Below are positions 1 to 8,544 of a DNA stretch of 41,309 nucleotides, in pieces. The notes under the pieces are model-generated. The model was not told the DNA's origin and made no database searches. It saw nothing but the letters and a program-made list of their open reading frames with translations. Source of the stretch: Spirosoma profusum (lineage in GTDB: Bacteria > Bacteroidota > Bacteroidia > Cytophagales > Spirosomataceae); NCBI RefSeq assembly GCF_014699005.1, contig NZ_JACWZY010000048.1:1-41309 (forward strand), in the 5' to 3' direction. Positions within the stretch are counted from its first letter, which is position 1. Each line of letters starts with the position of its first letter. The position numbers were made by a program, and so were the translations under genes.

Positions 1-665
1 CCATAGCCGTAATAAGGCGAGTAGAAAGAGTTATATCCTCCCCAACCACCACCGTACGCATACGAACCATAGAACGGGTCATAACCGCGATAGGGCGAGT
101 AGAAGGGGTTGTAGCCATACGCGCCACCATAGTAAGGAGAGTAGAACGGACTGCCAAAGCCAACCCCAAAACCAGGGTAGCCATAGTTGAACGCGCTCAT
201 GCCTAAACCGAGTCCCAAACCGTTATAGAAGCCCATGTTGTTGAAACCCCAGCGGTTCCAGCTATAGGCCGATGCTGTAGCGGCATTGTAGCCATTGACG
301 AAGCCTGAATTATAGCTGTTGTCGTCACCCCAGCCTGGGTCAGGCGAGATGCCGCGTTTTAGATTACGAGCGCTCAATTCAGTGTAATACTCGTCGGTGT
401 TCGAATTATAACTTTGCTCATCGTTATAATCCGGGTTGGTGTTACGGGAGCCTTGTTGCTGACGCTCGTACCGTTGTTGCCGACGGCTTAGCTGCGAATC
501 GTTGTACGAATCATTGTTGTTTGCGTACACTTCCGAGTTATTGGAAATGCCATATAAATCGTCGGTCTCCGACGCGTTCTGCGCAGTCTGACGGCTGGAG
601 GAGCAACTCCAGATACCAATCAAAGCAGCCAGCGTTACGTAGCGATATAGGGGTTGCGTTTTCAT
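1..665 (-). CDS. Gly/Tyr/Asn-rich lipoprotein, 3' end outside the window
   Basis: The frame is open from an ATG at 665 down to the window edge with no stop, so the gene is cut off at its 3' end. The first residues read MKTQPLYRYVTLAALIGIWSC, a short charged start, a hydrophobic stretch and a lipobox (IWSC, Cys21), so it is most likely a lipidated envelope protein. A Gln/Arg/Asn-rich low-complexity stretch follows, then a Gly/Tyr/Pro/Asn-rich region in which units such as SPYYGG, NPFYSPYRG and DPFYG recur; the DNA shows matching imperfect repeats near 15-35, 85-125 and 130-155. No catalytic motif is visible. The function is unknown; a structural or surface role would fit the composition but is inference. 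Confidence 0.75.
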   Translation of the reverse strand, partial: MKTQPLYRYVTLAALIGIWSCSSSRQTAQNASETDDLYGISNNSEVYANNNDSYNDSQLSRRQQRYERQQQGSRNTNPDYNDEQSYNSNTDEYYTELSARNLKRGISPDPGWGDDNSYNSGFVNGYNAATASAYSWNRWGFNNMGFYNGLGLGLGMSAFNYGYPGFGVGFGSPFYSPYYGGAYGYNPFYSPYRGYDPFYGSYAYGGGWGGYNSFYSPYYGY

Positions 666-845
666 TTGGCAAGGGAATTAACGTAGTAAAAACTCATAAC
701 GAGTACTTGTCTTCTATATAACACAGGAATCCACCGTTTCATTACAAAAATAGAGTAAAAACCTATATTTGCAAGTTCTCAACCTATTAGATTCCCATTT
801 GTTCATTAAGGTTTAATTCGATTTTAAAAATTGTTAAATTTAGAT

Positions 846-922
846 AGTCGCTAGTCATCAGTCGTTCGTCAATAGTTGTTCTTATCCCAGGACAATTGAC
901 TAACGACTGATGACTAGCAACT
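846..922. repeat. Imperfect inverted repeat upstream of proS
   Basis: Arms of about 30 bp (846-878 and 893-922) are nearly perfect reverse complements around a 14-base loop. The outer part contains AGT(C/T)GCTAGTCATCAG. The same AGTCGCTAGTCA core recurs in the palindrome just after proS. It ends 13 bases before the proS start, so as RNA it would place a hairpin in the leader. It looks like a REP-type intergenic element rather than a terminator, since no T-run follows. Confidence 0.75.
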
Positions 923-935
923 AATCCCCCAAAGT

Positions 936-2408
936 ATGGCTAAAGCAATTCCTTCGCGCAGCGAAAACTATTCCGAGTGGTATAACGAGTTAATCAGAAA
1001 GGCCGATCTGGCCGAAAATTCAGCCGTGCGTGGGTGTATGGTCATCAAACCCTATGGTTTTTCCATTTGGGAAAAAATGCAGCGGGCACTGGATGATATG
1101 TTCAAGGAAACCGGCCACACGAATGCTTATTTCCCACTTTTTATTCCCAAATCGTTTTTAAGTAAAGAAGCGTCGCACGTAGAAGGCTTTGCCAAAGAGT
1201 GTGCTGTGGTGACGCATTACCGGCTCAAAAACGCTGAAGATGGTTCGGGCGTAATTGTCGATCCGGAAGCCAAGCTCGAAGAAGAACTTATTGTTCGGCC
1301 AACGTCGGAGACGGTTATCTGGAGTACCTACAAAAACTGGATACAGTCGTACCGCGATTTGCCATTGCTCATCAACCAGTGGGCGAACGTAGTGCGCTGG
1401 GAAATGCGGACGCGGATTTTTCTACGTACCACCGAATTCCTGTGGCAGGAGGGACATACCGCCCATGCGACTAAGGAAGAAGCGGAAGCTGAAACCCGCC
1501 AGATGCTCGATGTGTATGCACAGTTTGCCGAAGAATGGATGGCCGTCCCAGTGATCCGGGGCGCAAAAACGGCGAATGAGCGTTTCGCCGGTGCTGAAGA
1601 TACACTGTGTATTGAAGCCATGATGCAGGACGGGAAAGCCCTACAGGCCGGTACGTCGCATTTTCTGGGACAGAATTTTGCCAAAGCGTTCGATGTGCAG
1701 TTTTTGACGAAACAGAATCAACTGGATTACGTCTGGGGAACGTCCTGGGGCGTATCGACTCGCCTGATGGGCGCACTCATCATGGCGCACTCCGACGACG
1801 ACGGACTGGTGTTGCCACCTAAACTGGCTCCGATTCAGGTAGTTATAGTTCCCATTTATCGGAATGAAGAACAGCTTGAACAAATTACAGCCAAAGTTAA
1901 ACCGTTGCTACAGGAACTGAAGAAAGCAGGTATTTCGGTGAAATTCGACGACTCCGACGCGAATAAACCGGGCTGGAAATTCGCTGAGTATGAATTGCGG
2001 GGCGTACCGGTACGTCTGGCGATGGGTGCCCGCGATCTGGAAAACGGTACGGTCGAAATTGCCCGGCGCGATTTGAAAACCAAGGAAACCGTTATGTTTG
2101 ATGGCTTGCCCGAACGTATTAAAGCCCTGCTCGACGATATTCAACAATCGATTTACAACAAAGCAAAAGCGTTCCGGCAGGAAAATACGTACCGTGTCGA
2201 TACGTTCGAGCAGTTTCAGGAGCAGATCGAAAAAGGCGGATTTCTGCTGGCGCACTGGGATGGTACGTCCGAAACCGAAGACGCGATCAAAGACGCTACC
2301 AAAGCCACGATACGTTGCATTCCGTTCGATCAGGAGCCCGAAGAAGGTGTCTGTATCTTCTCCGGCAAACCCTCGAAAGGACGGGTCGTTTTTGCCAGAG
2401 CCTATTAA
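936..2408 (+). CDS. proS: Prolyl-tRNA synthetase (ProS type 3, archaeal/eukaryal form)
   Basis: This cytoplasmic class II aminoacyl-tRNA synthetase charges tRNA-Pro with proline using ATP. The 490-residue length matches the short archaeal/eukaryal-type ProS that lacks the editing insertion of the E. coli form. Visible features are the motif 1 region (GHTNAYFPLFIP), the proline-pocket signature RPTSETVIW at about 121-129, motif 2 (RTRIFLRTTEFLWQEGHT, about 158-175) and motif 3 (GTSWGVSTRLMGALIMAHSD, from about 268). An anticodon-binding domain (VVIVPIYRN...) and the C-terminal domain typical of this subtype follow. It is monocistronic, with palindromic elements on both sides. Three ACGTAG-type words lie inside. 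The identification is firm. Confidence 0.97.
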   Translation: MAKAIPSRSENYSEWYNELIRKADLAENSAVRGCMVIKPYGFSIWEKMQRALDDMFKETGHTNAYFPLFIPKSFLSKEASHVEGFAKECAVVTHYRLKNAEDGSGVIVDPEAKLEEELIVRPTSETVIWSTYKNWIQSYRDLPLLINQWANVVRWEMRTRIFLRTTEFLWQEGHTAHATKEEAEAETRQMLDVYAQFAEEWMAVPVIRGAKTANERFAGAEDTLCIEAMMQDGKALQAGTSHFLGQNFAKAFDVQFLTKQNQLDYVWGTSWGVSTRLMGALIMAHSDDDGLVLPPKLAPIQVVIVPIYRNEEQLEQITAKVKPLLQELKKAGISVKFDDSDANKPGWKFAEYELRGVPVRLAMGARDLENGTVEIARRDLKTKETVMFDGLPERIKALLDDIQQSIYNKAKAFRQENTYRVDTFEQFQEQIEKGGFLLAHWDGTSETEDAIKDATKATIRCIPFDQEPEEGVCIFSGKPSKGRVVFARAY

Positions 2409-2413
2409 AAATT

Positions 2414-2460
2414 AGTCGCTAGTCACGGCCCGGCGCAACGGCGGACCGTGACTAGCGACT
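2414..2460. repeat. Perfect inverted repeat between convergent genes
   Basis: Perfect 15-bp arms, AGTCGCTAGTCACGG at 2414-2428 and its reverse complement at 2446-2460, enclose a 17-base GC-rich loop. It sits between the proS stop and the stop of the convergent gene at 2466, so it could terminate both transcripts, although no long T-run is present. It shares the AGTCGCTAGTCA core with the repeat at 846-922. Confidence 0.75.
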
Positions 2461-2465
2461 CTTAA

Positions 2466-2990
2466 CTACCTCATTGATAATTCCTGCTGGCGGATTCGTT
2501 CCATGTACCAACTGGCTGTAGCGAACGTAACGCCACATAGCCCAATCAGCCAGACAGCTCCCCACGGACTGAAATAAGACCAGGTTTTCCGGCTTAGTAA
2601 ATCCATCATGGCCATAAGCATCATACATAGCCCAACAGCCATGATGAAGGCGTTACGAAGCGTGAGTCGATACGATTGACGTAGTGCGTAAGCCCCATAA
2701 GCTTTATTGCGAAACTCAAACACAATGTCGTCCAGACTGGCCTGATTGATTTGTTCAGGTGTCATGGCAAGTTCAACCTGATACGTATCGCGCAGGTGTC
2801 GAACGGCCGTTACGTTGGCCTGGTCCAAAACAGTGTTCAGAGCAGAATCGAAAGGTAAACCGATCCATATATAATATTCTACTTCGCAGGCCAGATGATC
2901 GACTAGTTCATCGACCAATACGTCGGTAGAGCCATTCTGAAGAAGATGTTTGTGCAAAATGGCGACTTGTTGCGGGCTTAGTTTTTCCAT
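2466..2990 (-). CDS. Small membrane protein with TonB-like juxtamembrane motif, partner of PadR
   Basis: A 174-residue protein. The N-terminal ~60 residues (HLLQNGSTDVLVDELVDHLACEVEYY) are helical and resemble the prefix segment found on permeases that travel with PadR regulators. At about 88-108 lies DDIVFEFRNKAYGAYALR, which closely resembles the segment just before the membrane helix in Bacteroidota TonB proteins. Two hydrophobic helices follow (about 112-130 and 143-160), but there is no proline-rich span and no TonB C-terminal domain. The gene starts 52 bases after padR on the same strand, so the two are probably co-transcribed. The role is unknown; a PadR-controlled membrane stress or partner protein is inference. 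Confidence 0.8.
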   Translation of the reverse strand: MEKLSPQQVAILHKHLLQNGSTDVLVDELVDHLACEVEYYIWIGLPFDSALNTVLDQANVTAVRHLRDTYQVELAMTPEQINQASLDDIVFEFRNKAYGAYALRQSYRLTLRNAFIMAVGLCMMLMAMMDLLSRKTWSYFSPWGAVWLIGLCGVTFATASWYMERIRQQELSMR

Positions 2991-3042
2991 GGCGCTTTCT
3001 ATTTAGTCGTGCATTTAGGTTTAGTCGTTCATTTAAGTAAGG

Positions 3043-3411
3043 TTAATGACCAGGATTCAGGCTGATCGGCGATTGCATTAGCAGTCGCATGTTTTCCATA
3101 AAACGTTCGAAATCAGATATTTTCTGCATAGCCGTTTCGTCGCCTTGTGGTGTGAGCGAATAATATTTACGTAATCGCCCTTCGGCTTCCTCAGTTTCGG
3201 TAATGAGCAAACCTTCCTGCTCCAACTTGTGTAAAACGGGGTATAAAGCCCCGAACGTCAGTACAATGTCGCCGTTGGTTCGTTCTTTCACGGCTTGCGT
3301 AATCTCATAGCCGTACATACGGCCCCGGTTAGGTGGCTTCTGTTCGGCCAGCAGCTTCAACACAATCGTTTTTAAGGTGCCTCGTAAAAATTCACTGCCC
3401 GATGTGTCCAT
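3043..3411 (-). CDS. PadR family transcriptional regulator
   Basis: A 122-residue winged-helix regulator of the PadR type. The N-terminal helix FLRGTLKTIVLKLLAEQ, the segment RMYGYEITQAVKERTNG, the recognition-helix region LTFGALYPVLHKLEQEGLL and the wing EGRLRKYYSLTPQG are all typical. PadR proteins of this size usually repress a nearby membrane-protein or transporter gene. Here the partner is the small membrane protein downstream, and autoregulation is likely. The 16-base sequence TTTAGTCGT(G/T)CATTTA is repeated in the gap between the two genes (about 3002-3034). The start at 3411 is ATG, and an AT-rich control region lies upstream. Confidence 0.93.
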   Translation of the reverse strand: MDTSGSEFLRGTLKTIVLKLLAEQKPPNRGRMYGYEITQAVKERTNGDIVLTFGALYPVLHKLEQEGLLITETEEAEGRLRKYYSLTPQGDETAMQKISDFERFMENMRLLMQSPISLNPGH

Positions 3412-3439
3412 AAGTTTTCCTCTGAATTAGGGTGGCTAA

Positions 3440-3480
3440 TGTACAATAAAGATATATAAATATCCAATATATAGAAGCTG
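3440..3480 (-). promoter_or_regulatory. AT-rich control region upstream of padR
   Basis: A strongly AT-rich stretch about 30-70 bases upstream of the padR ATG contains an interrupted inverted repeat ATATA (3452-3456) / TATAT (3468-3472). PadR proteins often bind AT-rich dyads in their own promoters, so this could be the operator. No convincing -33 element was found, so this is a weak call. Confidence 0.3.
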
Positions 3481-3689
3481 AAAACAATGATACTTTTTGT
3501 CTGGCCCTGTCTCCAGTCTGGCCCATTTGAGGTTGCGTATTTTAGGGTAACGGGCGTAGCTGGGACGTATTCCATACTAATTTTTTGTAAACTTTTGCCT
3601 GCACTAGCGAGTTGGTCAACAAGTAATGTGTAGTCGTTTGCTACAATTCTGGTAGCTTTACAGCTACGTTACATCAAAACTATACTATT

Positions 3690-4142
3690 ATGGCACAGGC
3701 AAAATCTGGCGATACTGTTCAGGTTCATTATACCGGAACGCTAACCGACGGAACTATTTTCGATTCATCAGAAGGACGCACCCCGCTGGAATTTACAGTA
3801 GGGAGCGGACAGGTTATAAAGGGATTCGATGAAGGTGTGGCCGGGATGAATCAGGGCGAAAAGAAAACGATAAATATTCCGGTTGAGGATGCTTACGGGC
3901 CATCGAACGAAGAAATGATTTTTACGCTGAATCGCTCGGAAATTCCCGATGAGATTCCGCTCGAAGTGGGAGCCACGCTCAATATGCACGAAGATGGTAA
4001 CCCGCGCCCCATCCCGGTTATTGTGCGGGATCTTACCGACACCAGCGTTACGCTCGATGCGAATCACCCACTGGCAGGCCAGGATTTAACCTTTGAGGTT
4101 GAACTCATTGGCGTTAAATCGCCGTCGGGATTGATTTCGTAG
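3690..4142 (+). CDS. FKBP-type peptidyl-prolyl cis-trans isomerase, SlyD-like
   Basis: A 150-residue cytoplasmic prolyl isomerase/chaperone. The FKBP half is clear from VHYTGTLTDGTIFDSS, VGSGQVIKGFDEGVAGMNQGEKKTI and a conserved AYG. A 'flap' insertion of about 50 residues (PSNEEMIFTLNRSEIPDE to the LDANHPLAGQDLTFEVEL signature) marks the SlyD subtype, which also binds unfolded chains. The His/Cys-rich metal-binding tail of E. coli SlyD is absent; the protein ends soon after VELIGVK. There is no signal peptide. The gene is transcribed alone. A short perfect dyad, GTAGCT-TTAC-AGCTAC, lies at about 3651-3666 just upstream. It ends in TAG. Confidence 0.93.
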   Translation: MAQAKSGDTVQVHYTGTLTDGTIFDSSEGRTPLEFTVGSGQVIKGFDEGVAGMNQGEKKTINIPVEDAYGPSNEEMIFTLNRSEIPDEIPLEVGATLNMHEDGNPRPIPVIVRDLTDTSVTLDANHPLAGQDLTFEVELIGVKSPSGLIS

Positions 4143-4160
4143 AACCGATAAAATAGGCGA

Positions 4161-4232
4161 CAGGAAGAAGGGGTGTGAGGAGACAGGCAAACGCACGAAC
4201 GTAGCGTCGCCGTCATCTCGCACCCCTTCCTG
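4161..4232. terminator. Hairpin between convergent slyD-like and hypothetical genes
   Basis: The segment at 4161-4183 pairs with 4213-4232, with one 3-base bulge and a GGGGTG core, around a loop of about 30 bases. It lies between two convergent stops (4142 and 4235), where a bidirectional terminator is expected. The loop contains an ACGTAG word. Confidence 0.5.
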
Positions 4233-4234
4233 AT

Positions 4235-4636
4235 TTATTCCGCTTTTGATTTCAGGAGTTCGTCCAGTTCCCGCAGTGTCGTCTGAAAACTACGTACGTT
4301 TGGACGTGCTACGTACGAGGCCATGGCCACAACGATGGCCCCGATATTGAGCGCAACGGGTAAATCCTGAACGTATTGAAGGCCCATTCGCGCCTTGTCG
4401 GTAGCCAGCCGGATCTGGTCTGCTACGTCGGAAGCATTCGGAAAAGCGGGCCTGACGGTACGTGTCTGGAGGTCATGCGCCCGGTTGAGCAAACTATTTT
4501 GGTAGGCATTGATGTCTAAAAGTTGTTCGTCGTCCAGCTCCTGCCAATGTTGCCCCTGAAATTCATTCAATGCACGAGCTAAATTGCGATAACCTTCTGT
4601 AATGTTGTTGATTTGCTCAAGTGTAAAATCTTCCAT
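4235..4636 (-). CDS. Hypothetical protein
   Basis: Not recognised. From the ATG at 4636 it has 133 residues (MEDFTLEQIN...). The frame runs upstream to a TTG at 4705, but that start would leave only a few tens of bases to the divergent uvsE frame, so the ATG is preferred. The protein is mostly helical and acidic/amphipathic (ITEGYRNLARALNEFQGQHWQELDDEQ), with one moderately hydrophobic stretch near the C-terminus (PVALNIGAIVVAMASYV). That stretch could be a single membrane helix or a buried core helix. It is divergent from uvsE, so the two may share a control region at 4637-4786. Confidence 0.7.
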   Translation of the reverse strand: MEDFTLEQINNITEGYRNLARALNEFQGQHWQELDDEQLLDINAYQNSLLNRAHDLQTRTVRPAFPNASDVADQIRLATDKARMGLQYVQDLPVALNIGAIVVAMASYVARPNVRSFQTTLRELDELLKSKAE

Positions 4637-4786
4637 AGATCGTGTTGAGAACTCGTTACGTCCCTCTGCGAAAAGCCTATGACTTTCGTGCAAAAGATAC
4701 AGCAAAGAGTTACAATTGTGGTTTAACTTTTGACGGAACGGTTAAACCATAAAAAAACACCCGTCGAAGAATCGAGTTACTACGTT

Positions 4787-5707
4787 ATGATTGTAAAACC
4801 ACACGCTGTTGGGTACGCCTGCATCAACCTCAGCCTACAGGAAAGTAAAATCACGACCAATCGGGGAATGATAAAAAAAACATTCACCGAAAAAGGAATT
4901 GCCTACGCGTCGGAACTGGCCCTGAAAAATGTGCAGGATTTGCTGAAAATCGTCGACTGGAATCTGGAAAATGGTTTCCGTTTGTTTCGGATTTCGTCAG
5001 ACTTATTCCCATGGGCATCCGAGTATAAATTTTCGCAATTACCCGATTTTGTGGAGATCCGGGCCACGCTCGAAGAAATCGGAAGCCGACCCATCCGCCT
5101 GACTACACATCCGGGACCGTTCAACCATCTGGCGGGGCAGGGTAAAGTACTCGACAACACTATCGTCGATCTGGAGTACCAGTCAGAACTATTTGATTTG
5201 ATGGGATTGGCGCCTTCTCACTGGAACAAGATCAATATTCACGCGGGTGGTACGTATGGCGATAAGAAAGCAACACTGGCCCGGTTTGCCCAGAATTTTG
5301 CCTTATTATCAGAAAATCTACGCGCTCGGTTAACCGTTGAAAACGATGATCGGCCAAGTCTGTATACGGTGTCTGATTTGACCTTCCTGTACGAAACCAT
5401 CGGTACGCCGATTGTCTTCGATTATTTTCATCACGCTCTGAATCCGGGAGAACAGACCGAAGAAGAAGCCTTTCTGACTGCTTATGCTACGTGGGACGTA
5501 CGACCCGTGTTTCATTATTCCGATTCCCGACAACGCTACGAAGACCCAAAAGCAAGGCGCGAAGCCCACGCCGACTGGCTCTACTCGTCGGCCAATACAT
5601 ATGGTAAGGAAGTTGACATCGTCTACGAATGCAAAATGAAAGAATTAGCGGTTTTGAGGCTACGAAACGGAGATTTCGCCGAAGGTGGCGTGGTTGAACA
5701 GGTGTAA
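4787..5707 (+). CDS. uvsE: UV DNA damage endonuclease (UvsE/UVDE)
   Basis: A TIM-barrel, metal-dependent endonuclease that nicks DNA 5' of UV photoproducts and other distorting lesions, starting alternative excision repair. The family signature VGYACINLSL comes right after the start. Metal-site residues appear in order: HPGPFNHLAG, NIHAGGTYGDK, VENDDRP, FDYFHHALN and HYSDS. The frame opens at a TTG (4730), but the ATG at 4787 puts the start a few residues before the conserved first strand and gives 306 residues, the usual family length, so it is chosen. It stands alone, divergent from a hypothetical gene. The function is confident. Confidence 0.94.
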   Translation: MIVKPHAVGYACINLSLQESKITTNRGMIKKTFTEKGIAYASELALKNVQDLLKIVDWNLENGFRLFRISSDLFPWASEYKFSQLPDFVEIRATLEEIGSRPIRLTTHPGPFNHLAGQGKVLDNTIVDLEYQSELFDLMGLAPSHWNKINIHAGGTYGDKKATLARFAQNFALLSENLRARLTVENDDRPSLYTVSDLTFLYETIGTPIVFDYFHHALNPGEQTEEEAFLTAYATWDVRPVFHYSDSRQRYEDPKARREAHADWLYSSANTYGKEVDIVYECKMKELAVLRLRNGDFAEGGVVEQV

Positions 5708-5772
5708 AATACATCGTCCATCTACCCAAGCCGTAGCCCGAACGTAGCAGATTTTAACTTGATTACAACCCA

Positions 5773-6675
5773 TCAACGTAGCGTATTGATCACCTCAGTT
5801 TTCACCCAAAAAATGTCTCCGCTTCGGGAAAAGAAAAGGTATTTCCCATCACTCGTTACAAAGGGGCAAAACTCATAACCTTCCGAGTTAACTACATTGC
5901 CCATATTTTTGGCTGGTTGCCATTCATCGGTTTTACTCTTGAAACTTATGTATAAATCGCCTTTACCAAACCCATCCGGGCGCTCGGCGCAGAAAATAAC
6001 GTATTGCTCATCAGGTGATACAAACACATCGGCTTCATAGTGATCTGTATTAACCGTAGTTCCTAATTTCCGAGAAGGCTGAAATTTTCCCTGGACATAC
6101 TTCGAAAACCGGATGTCATAATTCTTGTCAGTCGCTTGGGTGGTGCCACCATTCGATGAAAAATACATGGTGCCATCGTTGGTAAAGGACATGTAATACT
6201 CATTCTTGTCGGAATTGATGCCCGGTCCGGCACTAATCGGCATTTCAGACCAGCCGTCTTTTTGCCGCTCGATATACCAGATGTCAAAATCTTTCTTCTC
6301 TCCCTTCCCGTCGGTTGCCCGATCTGAGATAAAATACAACCGCTTTCCATCTGGCGACAAGAATGGATCATTATACTCGTATTTGGTACTACCAATGACC
6401 GTTTTGGGCGCTGTCCAGGCATTTTTTTCAAACCGTATGCAGCGAATCTGGGGCTTTTTATCAATAATAACCGCATAATAAAACTCCTTCCCGTCTCTCG
6501 AAAAGACCGACCCATATTCATAGTGATCTTTCAACGAAACCAAATCCGGGGCAAATACGCTGGGAGTTAAACCTGGCGGATTCTGATTCAGATATGAGGA
6601 ATCCGTTGGTTTCTGTGCCAGTAACGAACCGGTGAAAATGAGTATCAGCGCAAATGCATTCGGTAAACAATTCAT
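5773..6675 (-). CDS. Secreted PD40/TolB-like beta-propeller protein
   Basis: 300 residues with an N-terminal signal peptide (MNCLPNAFALILIFTGSLLAQ). The rest is made of PD40-type propeller blades, seen as recurring SPDGK-like turns: FSRDGKEFYY, FLSPDGKRLYFISDR, SFTNDGTMYFSSN, FVSPDEQYVIFCAERPDG and FVTSDGKYLFFSR. Such exported propellers in Bacteroidota occur alone or attached to OmpA domains, and are thought to bind glycans or proteins. There is no OmpA domain here and no catalytic motif. It is convergent with uvsE and ends in TGA. The exact partner is unknown. Confidence 0.88.
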   Translation of the reverse strand: MNCLPNAFALILIFTGSLLAQKPTDSSYLNQNPPGLTPSVFAPDLVSLKDHYEYGSVFSRDGKEFYYAVIIDKKPQIRCIRFEKNAWTAPKTVIGSTKYEYNDPFLSPDGKRLYFISDRATDGKGEKKDFDIWYIERQKDGWSEMPISAGPGINSDKNEYYMSFTNDGTMYFSSNGGTTQATDKNYDIRFSKYVQGKFQPSRKLGTTVNTDHYEADVFVSPDEQYVIFCAERPDGFGKGDLYISFKSKTDEWQPAKNMGNVVNSEGYEFCPFVTSDGKYLFFSRSGDIFWVKTEVINTLR

Positions 6676-6942
6676 ATTTAAATGATGGATTTAGGTAAAG
6701 TTGTCTTTGTTGAAGCTATAAAAGGAAATAGTAAACAAAAGTCTCGATTGAGTGAGCTTGCCGACCTAGGCGCGTCTGAATGCCAACATCTAATCGCTCC
6801 GGTGGCCTGGCCATAGATGATTTTGGTTTCTTAACCCGGCCGGGTTTATTTATCCGCTTAAAACAGCAGGTGGTTTCGACTCATCTTTCGTGCTACGTTG
6901 CTGGTTTCTAAATCCATAGAACACTTCCGAACACCTGACGAA

Positions 6943-8406
6943 TTATTTCTTTTTCACCATTTGGTTGACGAGATGTTTTAACTCATCGATTTCGGCCTGA
7001 TGCTTTTTCTCAAGTGCCTTGAGCTGTTGCTGTTGCTGCTGATTGGCTTTTTCCAGTTGAATACTATACAGCGTAAGTTCTTCGATCTTCTCCAGCAACG
7101 TAGCATTTAGTACGTTCAAATCTATTCCTTCTTTCACTACTTGTTCTGCTGGGGGTACACCCGGCAAATGACTGTACTGCTCAATATACGTAGCAACCGA
7201 GGATAACGGGCGGAGCTGGTAAGTCGGGTTAAAAACCTTATCGCTCCACTGGTTCGCATTGTCGATGCGTAGTCGCTGACGGGCCAGCACGGTTTCACCC
7301 TGTTCGTTGACGGTCAGAAATTGATCAGTGGTGCCGTTACGTAGGTTGGGGTTCAACAGATGGCTAAACTTGATCGTGCCACTGTTACGTAAGTTAATGA
7401 TACCCCGCACGTCGAGCGGAAACTGGGGAGCGTTTGTGCCGATGCCGACGGCGATACTGGTATTGGTGTAGTCGCCCAGCACAATGGCGTTGTTGCGAGC
7501 CACCTGCGCATTGGCTCCGATGGCGACTGCATTTTGAAGCGCCCCACTGGTGGGCTGCGTATTATTCCCAAGCATGACGTTATCGCTGCCCGTTGTAACC
7601 GCCGTCCCTGAATTGGGGCCGATGCTGATGTTATTATTGCCAGTGGTGTTATTAAAACCAGCCTGTTGACCTAAGAAGACGTTATTCTGACCTGATGTAT
7701 TCTGATTACCAGCGAGAAACCCTACAAACGTATTGTACTGCCCAACAGAATTTCTATACCCCGATGAGTACCCCAGGAAGGTATTATATTGTCCGGTTGT
7801 ATTCTTATTGCCCGTAGCAAAACCCATGAAAACATTAGCGGTACCTTCTGTATTAGTGTAGCCCGCTTCGTTTCCAATAATGACATTTTCACCACCTGTT
7901 GTGTTGAGAAAGCCAGCCTGATTGCCCACAAACACGTTCTGAGTACCACCTGAATTTGTATAGCCAGCCAGATGACCAGCGAATACGTTGGCCGCTCCCC
8001 CCACATTCGCCTGACCTGCCCGAAAACCGACAAATACATTTCCACCACCAGTACTATTATTCTCTCCTGATTCATGGCCTATAAAGACGTTTTCCGTACC
8101 AATTGTGCTGTTAAAGCCCGCATATCCCCCTACATAGACATTATTACTGCCTGACGTATTCTCATTGCCCGCCTGATACCCAATCATAATGTTACTACTG
8201 CCTGATGTATTTTTAGATCCAGCAAATGGGCCGAATAAGACATTATAACCGCCCGAAATGGTTGCGTTGCCCGCAAAACTGCCAACAAGCGTATTATAAA
8301 CCCCTGGTGTGCTTGAGTTGGGCGCGCGAACAACATAATTGGTTACAATCTGAGCTAATGCAGACGTACTAAATAGAATAGCGAATAGAGCGAAGAAAGC
8401 TTTCAT
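6943..8406 (-). CDS. Surface/tail-fibre-like protein with 17-residue head repeats and coiled-coil stalk
   Basis: 487 residues. A signal peptide (MKAFFALFAILFSTSALAQ) is followed by about 15 tandem 17-residue repeats of the form G-x-x-N-x-x-x-G-x-x-x-G-x-N-x-T/S, e.g. GSNNVYVGGYAGFNST. This pattern matches the left-handed beta-roll of YadA-type trimeric adhesin heads. A linker domain (FPLDVRGIINLRNSGTIKF), the conserved segment PLSSVATYIEQYSHLPGVPP and a C-terminal coiled coil with a QQQQQ run (LYSIQLEKANQ...HLVNQMVKKK) follow. There is no outer-membrane anchor barrel, so how it is attached to the surface is unclear. Trimerisation is inferred from the family. The 51-bp DNA repeats could recombine and change repeat number. 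Confidence 0.88.
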   Translation of the reverse strand: MKAFFALFAILFSTSALAQIVTNYVVRAPNSSTPGVYNTLVGSFAGNATISGGYNVLFGPFAGSKNTSGSSNIMIGYQAGNENTSGSNNVYVGGYAGFNSTIGTENVFIGHESGENNSTGGGNVFVGFRAGQANVGGAANVFAGHLAGYTNSGGTQNVFVGNQAGFLNTTGGENVIIGNEAGYTNTEGTANVFMGFATGNKNTTGQYNTFLGYSSGYRNSVGQYNTFVGFLAGNQNTSGQNNVFLGQQAGFNNTTGNNNISIGPNSGTAVTTGSDNVMLGNNTQPTSGALQNAVAIGANAQVARNNAIVLGDYTNTSIAVGIGTNAPQFPLDVRGIINLRNSGTIKFSHLLNPNLRNGTTDQFLTVNEQGETVLARQRLRIDNANQWSDKVFNPTYQLRPLSSVATYIEQYSHLPGVPPAEQVVKEGIDLNVLNATLLEKIEELTLYSIQLEKANQQQQQQLKALEKKHQAEIDELKHLVNQMVKKK

Positions 8407-8544
8407 GAGCGTATGGTTATAGAACTAATCAAAACTGCATGAAAGATAGGGCATTCAGGAAAAAAAGGTGTTGAACACCAAGTCGATACGTTAAGTTTTT
8501 AGTTATCGGTAAAGCCGTATTTATGTCACTACGCAGGTTGCTGC

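Noticed and set aside
521..721. Plus-strand 66-codon frame
   Set aside because: It is antisense to the partial lipoprotein start and has no protein-like features.
4730..4786. TTG at 4730 as the uvsE start
   Set aside because: It adds residues not found before the conserved first strand and nearly meets the divergent gene; the ATG at 4787 gives the usual length.
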